A stretch of 34,717 bases of DNA from Thiotrichales bacterium (GTDB taxonomy: Bacteria; Pseudomonadota; Gammaproteobacteria; UBA5335; SLRW01), in assembly GCA_003567955.1 (NCBI GenBank), contig PWYF01000025.1:1-34717 (forward strand), read 5' to 3'. The position numbers were made by a program, and so were the translations under genes. Below are positions 29,565 to 34,717 of the stretch, piece by piece. Below the pieces are notes generated by a model. That model made no database searches, was not told the origin of the DNA, and saw only the letters and a list, made by a program, of their open reading frames with translations. Numbering within the stretch: the first letter of the stretch is position 1; each line of letters opens with the position of its first letter.

Positions 29565-31523
29565 ATGCAACCACGCGCCCTCACAACGCTTCATCTCCTG
29601 CTGGCAACACTGAGTCTGGCGCTGGTGTCGGGGCCGCTGTTTGCCACCACCACCGACAGTCACACAGCCCAGCAACGGCAGCTTTTTCTTGCCGCCGAGC
29701 AAGCCCTGATCAACGACGACCGCGCACGTTATAACGAGCTCGCGCCACGGCTCGACGACTACCCGTTACTGCCCTATTTACGCTATCGCGAGCTGCGCAG
29801 CGAGATCAGTCTGCAACGGCGTGACGACGTCCATGATTTCATTCTCGAACATGCCGATACCCCGCTGGCCTGGCAACTGCATCGGCGCTGGCTGGAGTAT
29901 CTCGCCCGCGAGCAGCACTGGGGGCTTTATGTCGCCGACTTCAGACCCGCCGCCGGGGATACTGCCCTGCGCTGTCAGTATCTATACGGGCTAATGCAGC
30001 TCGGCCATGAGACGCAGGCCCTGGCAGGCGCTGAACATCTTTGGTTAACCAGCAGCGCCAGCCCCGCCGCCTGTGATCCGTTATTTTCAGCCTGGCAACA
30101 AAGCCCGGCTTTCGATAACAGCGCCCATGTCTGGACCCGCATTGAGCTTGCCATGACGGCTAACCAGCCCGGTCTTGCCAGAAGCCTGCGCAGCCATCTG
30201 CCTGCCGAAGATCAGCCGCTGCTGGATACCTGGCTGGCACTTGACCGGCGGCCGCGGCATCCGGCCCGGCTGCCTCAGCAACACCCTGAAGCGAACCCGG
30301 ACAAGCTGCGGCGCATCGAGCGCCACCTGGTTTTGCGCTTGCTGCAGGAGGATTCAGCCCGCGCTATCAACGCATGGCGTGATTATCGCAAGCGCTGGCC
30401 GGAAGCCACGGCAGAAGACACGCACACCCATCGCCGGCTGGCACTGATTCTGGCTGTCCGCAATCACGAGGCAGCCGGTGAACTGCTCGCCGAACTGCCC
30501 GAGCGTGATGAGAACACACTGGCCTGGCAGGTTCGCTGGCATCTCTCACGCGCCGAATGGGACCAGGCCCTGGAACAGATCAAAACCATGCCCGAATCCC
30601 TGGCGGACCAGACCCGCTGGCAGTACTGGCGGGCACGGGCCCTGGAAGAACGCGGACAAGACGTGGTTGCCCGCGAGATTTACGAGTCAATTGCCGGACG
30701 GCGTAATTTTCACGCCTTTCTTGCCTCTGATCGGCTTGATCAACCCTACGCCTTTGCCGAAATACCTATGGCAGTCAGCGACGAGTCCATTGACAGACTG
30801 GCTGCAAGCCCCGCTTTTCGCCGCATTGCCGAGCTGCGTCACTTTGGTCTGGAACTGGAAAGCCGGCGTGAGTGGGAAGCCGCAGCAGCCCGACTGACCC
30901 CCGGGGAAATACCTGCGGCTGCCCATCTGGCCTTGCGCTGGGGCATGCCCGAGCGTGCCATTCGCCTGCTGGCCGAAAACGACCAGATGGATGACCTTCA
31001 TTTGCGATTCCCTGTATTGCATGCCGATCTCGTCACCAGTGAATCCAGCCGACGTCAGCTTGACCCCAGCCTGCCGCTGGCAGTGATCCGTCGCGAAAGC
31101 AGCTTTGATCCCGAGGCCATCTCGCCAGCCGGGGCCCGGGGACTGATGCAAATCATGCCCGGCACAGGCCAGCAACTGGCCGCCAGTTTCAATGAATCGC
31201 TGCGCAGCCCGGAGCTGCTGCATACGCCCGAGCGCAACCTGCGTTATGGCATCGCCTACCTGCAACGACTGTTCCATAATTTCGACGACCACCCGGCGCT
31301 GGCGCTGGGTGCCTACAATGCCGGCAGCTACAAGGTCCGCAAATGGACCCCGGCTGAGCCTGTACCGGCGGATGTCTGGATCGAGACCCTGCCCTATGCC
31401 GAAACCCGGAGTTATATTGAGGCTGTTCTGAGTTACCAGCTGATCTACCAGCGCCACCTGGGGCAACAACCCATGCGCCTGTCCGAACGCCTTACGCCCA
31501 TAGGCGGCAAATCACTGGAATAA
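29565..31523 (+). CDS. Soluble lytic murein transglycosylase (Slt70 family)
   Basis: Signal peptide; superhelical N-terminal part; catalytic domain LPLAVIRRESSFDPEAISPAGARGLMQIMPGTGQQLA...NLRYGIAYLQRLFHNFDDHPALALGAYNAGSYKVRKW...WIETLPYAETRSYIEAVLSYQLIY. ATG at 29565 preferred over 29532. Confidence 0.95.
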   Translation: MQPRALTTLHLLLATLSLALVSGPLFATTTDSHTAQQRQLFLAAEQALINDDRARYNELAPRLDDYPLLPYLRYRELRSEISLQRRDDVHDFILEHADTPLAWQLHRRWLEYLAREQHWGLYVADFRPAAGDTALRCQYLYGLMQLGHETQALAGAEHLWLTSSASPAACDPLFSAWQQSPAFDNSAHVWTRIELAMTANQPGLARSLRSHLPAEDQPLLDTWLALDRRPRHPARLPQQHPEANPDKLRRIERHLVLRLLQEDSARAINAWRDYRKRWPEATAEDTHTHRRLALILAVRNHEAAGELLAELPERDENTLAWQVRWHLSRAEWDQALEQIKTMPESLADQTRWQYWRARALEERGQDVVAREIYESIAGRRNFHAFLASDRLDQPYAFAEIPMAVSDESIDRLAASPAFRRIAELRHFGLELESRREWEAAAARLTPGEIPAAAHLALRWGMPERAIRLLAENDQMDDLHLRFPVLHADLVTSESSRRQLDPSLPLAVIRRESSFDPEAISPAGARGLMQIMPGTGQQLAASFNESLRSPELLHTPERNLRYGIAYLQRLFHNFDDHPALALGAYNAGSYKVRKWTPAEPVPADVWIETLPYAETRSYIEAVLSYQLIYQRHLGQQPMRLSERLTPIGGKSLE

Positions 31524-31549
31524 TCTTCTGTTAATAACTGGAGCCTGTC

Positions 31550-33145
31550 GTGACGCAAGACAAGACTCGAAACCCCGTGGGCTGGGGCTATATTGAAGAC
31601 GCGCCCGATGCGGCCGAACGCAAGGCCGCCCTGGATATGCTGGCGGTTTTCCTCGACGGCAAGGTCCCGGAACCCGCCGCCCCGCCGACAGCCGAAGCCA
31701 TCACCCTGACCCCCGCCCGGATTAAATTGCCAGCGGAACTGGGTGAATGGCTAAGCAATGACCACACGACGCGGCTCCTGCATGCCCTGGGCCGCAGTTT
31801 CCATGACCTCGCGCGCCTGCGCGAGCGTACCCCCCTGCCCGCCCCCGATGCGGTGGCCAGCCCGGATTCAGAGGAATCTCTGTCGCGCATTCTGGAATGG
31901 GCGGACCAGGAACGCCTGGCGGTCATCCCCTTTGGGGGTGGTTCCAGCGTGGTGGGGGGCGTGACCCCTGACAACCTCGACAGCTTCAACGGCTGTGTTT
32001 CCGTTGATTTGCAGCGCATGAGCGGGCTGGTGGAACTCGATGAGCGCTCCCGCGTGGCCGAGTTTCGTGGCGGCACGCTGGGCCCGGACGTGGACGCGGC
32101 ACTCAAACCACAGGATCTCAGCCTGCGATATTTTCCGCAGTCCTATTTCCACAGTACCGTGGGCGGCTGGGTCGCCACTCGCGGGGCCGGGCATTTCAGC
32201 ACCCTGCATGCCAAGATCGAGGACCAGGTCCAGGCCCTGCGGGTGATGCTGCCTGACGGACGCATCAGCGAAACCCGCCCCCTGCCGGCTTCCAGCGTGG
32301 GCATTGACCCCAATCGCCTGTGGTGTGGCAGCGAGGGTTTCCTGGGGATTATTACTTCCGCCCGGTTGCGCATTCATCCCCGCCCCCGCTACCGGGATAC
32401 CACCGGTATTGTCTTTGCCGATTTTGAGCAGGCCCTGGAAGCAGCGCGGGAAATCCTGCAGAGCGGCCTGTGGCCCGCGCAGTTGCGCATACTGGACCCG
32501 CTGGAACACTTGCAGAGCCGGATGATGCAGGGCCGCTCGGCCGAGGGGGCATTGATGATCCTGGGCTTTGAATCCGGCCATCTGCCCGTCGAGCACAGCA
32601 TGCAGGCCGCTCTTGCCATCACCCGTGAGCACGGCGGCACTCCCGAAACCGGCGGTGGCCAGGGTGACGGCGTCAGCGACTGGCGCCAGGCCTTTTTCCG
32701 CCAGCCCTATATCCGGGATGTGTTGATGGATTACGGCATGATTCTGGACACCTTTGAAACCGCCGTGCCCTGGTCATTGCTGCCGGATTTTTATCACAGC
32801 GTACGCGAGGCAACCCAGGCCGCCATTGACCGCCATTGCGGCCATGGCATTGTCATGGGCCGCACAACCCATGCCTATCCCGACGGCATCAGTCTGTATT
32901 TCTCTTTTTTTGCCCGCAGTCACCCGGGGGCGCTTACCGAACAGTGGCACGCCATCAAGACCGCCGCCTCGGATGCGGTCATGGCGGGCGGCGGCACCAT
33001 CAGCCATCACCACGCCATGGGGCGTGATCACAAGCCCTGGGCAAAGCAGGAAATTCCGCTGCCCTTCCGCAACGCCATTCGGGCGGCAAAAAGCAGCCTG
33101 GACCCGAATGGCATCATGAACCCCGGCCTGTGGTTTGACGACTGA
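31550..33145 (+). CDS. FAD-binding oxidoreductase, alkylglycerone-phosphate synthase (AGPS)-like
   Basis: 531 aa; RNPVGWGYIED, VIPFGGGSSVVGGVTPD, DLSLRYFPQSYFHSTVGGWVATRGAGHFSTLHAKIEDQV, GGGTISHHHAMGRDHKPW, LDPNGIMNPGLWF. Confidence 0.9.
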   Translation: MTQDKTRNPVGWGYIEDAPDAAERKAALDMLAVFLDGKVPEPAAPPTAEAITLTPARIKLPAELGEWLSNDHTTRLLHALGRSFHDLARLRERTPLPAPDAVASPDSEESLSRILEWADQERLAVIPFGGGSSVVGGVTPDNLDSFNGCVSVDLQRMSGLVELDERSRVAEFRGGTLGPDVDAALKPQDLSLRYFPQSYFHSTVGGWVATRGAGHFSTLHAKIEDQVQALRVMLPDGRISETRPLPASSVGIDPNRLWCGSEGFLGIITSARLRIHPRPRYRDTTGIVFADFEQALEAAREILQSGLWPAQLRILDPLEHLQSRMMQGRSAEGALMILGFESGHLPVEHSMQAALAITREHGGTPETGGGQGDGVSDWRQAFFRQPYIRDVLMDYGMILDTFETAVPWSLLPDFYHSVREATQAAIDRHCGHGIVMGRTTHAYPDGISLYFSFFARSHPGALTEQWHAIKTAASDAVMAGGGTISHHHAMGRDHKPWAKQEIPLPFRNAIRAAKSSLDPNGIMNPGLWFDD

Positions 33146-33274
33146 ATTCCACCGGCAAGGGCAAATCAGAACAGGGTAATATGTTGAAACTGTCCGGCTA
33201 AGACTTTATCTTTCAGAAAGCGATTTCCACACCGGCAGGTCTGGTTACAAGGATGGCCTGAAAGGAGCGAGGGC

Positions 33275-34492
33275 ATGCTCTGGAAGACGCTGGAACGCCG
33301 CATTCGTCAGGGCACATTGACGATACATTTCCCCGATGGCACCCGGCGCGTGCTGGGGTCCGGGGAGCCGGATGTGCATATCCGCATGCGCCGTAACGAT
33401 ACCCTGCGCCGCATCCTGCTTTATCCCCCGATGAACCTCGGCACCACCTATATGGATGGTGGTTGGGATCCCGAGGGCCATGACCTGAGGCCTTTCTTCC
33501 GGCTGATCATGCTGAACCTGGGCGTCGGCCCGCGGTCCCCGGCCGTGCGCAAACTGATCGCAGTGGTCCGCCGCATCGCAGAAATCAACTGGCCCTGGCG
33601 CAGCCTGCGTAATGTCAGTCATCACTATGATCTTGACCGACGCCTGTTCCGGAAATTCCTTGACAGTGATATGCAATACTCCTGTGCCTACTTCAGGCAG
33701 CCGGACGATTCCCTGGAGCAGGCCCAGACGACCAAGCGCGAGCACATCGCCCGCAAGCTGCTACTCAGCCCCGGCGCCCGGGTGCTGGATATCGGCTGTG
33801 GTTGGGGTGGCCTGGCCCTGCACCTGGCGGAACATCACGGCGCCCGGGTGACCGGCCTGACCCTGTCCCGGGAACAACTGGACCTGGCCCGCGAACGGGC
33901 GCGCGAGCGGGGTCTGGAAGACCGTGTGGAATTCCGGCTGCAGGATTACCGCCAGCATGAAGATGAATATGACGCCATTGTCAGCGTCGGTATGTTTGAA
34001 CACGTGGGCCGGCCCCAGTATCAGCAGTTTTTTGACCAGGTCGCGGCCCTGCTCAAATCCGACGGCACCGCCCTGCTTCACACCATTGGCCGCACCGGCC
34101 CGCCCACGGCCACCAATCCGTGGATTGCCCGGCATATTTTCCCCGGCGGCTATATCCCGGCCCTGTCGGAAGTCAGTAAGCGCATGGAGCGTAGCACCCT
34201 CAAACTCGCTGACCTGGAAGTGCTGCGATTACATTATGCCAACACCCTGGCGCACTGGAATGAGCGCTTCCAGCAATCACGAGGGGAGTTTGCCACGGCG
34301 CTGGGCGAGGAATTCTGTCGTATGTGGGAGTTTTATCTGCAGCTATCCGAGTCAGCTTTTCGCTGGAGTGATCTGGTGGTATTCCAGTTCCAGCTCAGCC
34401 ACCGTAACAACTCCGTGCCACTGACCCGTGATTACCTCTATCACGACAGCAACACAGCGAATGCCGGTGAAGCACGGGTGGTTTCAGCCTGA
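33275..34492 (+). CDS. Cyclopropane-fatty-acyl-phospholipid synthase family methyltransferase
   Basis: 405 aa; NVSHHYDLDRRLFRKFLDSDMQYSCAYF, ARVLDIGCGWGGLALHLAEHHGARVTGLTLSREQ, SVGMFEHVG, IFPGGYIPALSEV. Confidence 0.95.
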   Translation: MLWKTLERRIRQGTLTIHFPDGTRRVLGSGEPDVHIRMRRNDTLRRILLYPPMNLGTTYMDGGWDPEGHDLRPFFRLIMLNLGVGPRSPAVRKLIAVVRRIAEINWPWRSLRNVSHHYDLDRRLFRKFLDSDMQYSCAYFRQPDDSLEQAQTTKREHIARKLLLSPGARVLDIGCGWGGLALHLAEHHGARVTGLTLSREQLDLARERARERGLEDRVEFRLQDYRQHEDEYDAIVSVGMFEHVGRPQYQQFFDQVAALLKSDGTALLHTIGRTGPPTATNPWIARHIFPGGYIPALSEVSKRMERSTLKLADLEVLRLHYANTLAHWNERFQQSRGEFATALGEEFCRMWEFYLQLSESAFRWSDLVVFQFQLSHRNNSVPLTRDYLYHDSNTANAGEARVVSA

Positions 34493-34717
34493 GCGGGGCT
34501 GACGCAGGCATTCCACCCAGGCCGGGACCAGTGGCCCCGCCCGGCGCAGTTCCCGATCCAGCGCCGAGGCACCGGGCAACAGGGCTTCCAGTTTGTTCCA
34601 GAAACGTGGCGAGTGGTTGCGATGCAGCAGATGGCAAAGCTCGTGCATCAGCACATAACGACACAGGTGTGGTGGCAGGAAAAGCAGGCGGTAGTTAAGA
34701 CTGATCGTGCCGCGTGG
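34484..34717 (-). CDS. YgjP-like (DUF45/WLM) zinc metallopeptidase, C-terminal part (truncated by window edge)
   Basis: Minus-strand frame open to the window end: PRGTISLNYRLLFLPPHLCRYVLMHELCHLLHRNHSPRFWNKLEALLPGASALDRELRRAGPLVPAWVECLRQPRSG*; HELCH zinc motif. Confidence 0.85.
   Translation of the reverse strand, partial: PRGTISLNYRLLFLPPHLCRYVLMHELCHLLHRNHSPRFWNKLEALLPGASALDRELRRAGPLVPAWVECLRQPRSG

Overview
Roughly 34.7 kb of GC-rich, probably gammaproteobacterial and halotolerant chromosome. It is mostly housekeeping and metabolic genes. In order: the start of a DUF2784-like gene (cut by the left edge); a NaChBac/NavAb-type voltage-gated sodium channel; an ectoine/hydroxyectoine cluster ectABC + ectD; a quinone oxidoreductase; an ETF / beta-oxidation block (biotinyl-domain protein, etfA, etfB, ETF-QO, acyl-CoA dehydrogenase, thiolase, FadB-like bifunctional enzyme); a ketopantoate reductase-like protein; a DUF1499 protein; UDP-glucose dehydrogenase; a TonB-dependent receptor; uvrB; a class I aminotransferase; tRNA-Asn(GUU); a neutral ceramidase-like protein; a DUF4139 lipoprotein; an MBL-fold hydrolase with an overlapping 59-aa membrane mini-protein; a soluble lytic transglycosylase; an AGPS-like FAD enzyme; a CFA synthase; and the 3' part of a YgjP-like metallopeptidase (cut by the right edge). 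The most unusual content is intergenic. (1) A two-copy giant palindromic element (5742-6011 and 24319-24494) has nested stems whose arms differ between copies but stay complementary: I count 11 fully compensated base pairs around a conserved core. (2) Several mirrored arrays of short degenerate words (AAACCT, TGATTA, ATGAAG and GCGGGAA types) occur. One is a nested palindrome at 17.04-17.56 kb with three copies of a ~76-nt element. (3) These elements supply the stop codons of three neighbouring genes. No CRISPR array, rRNA or recognisable transposase was found.
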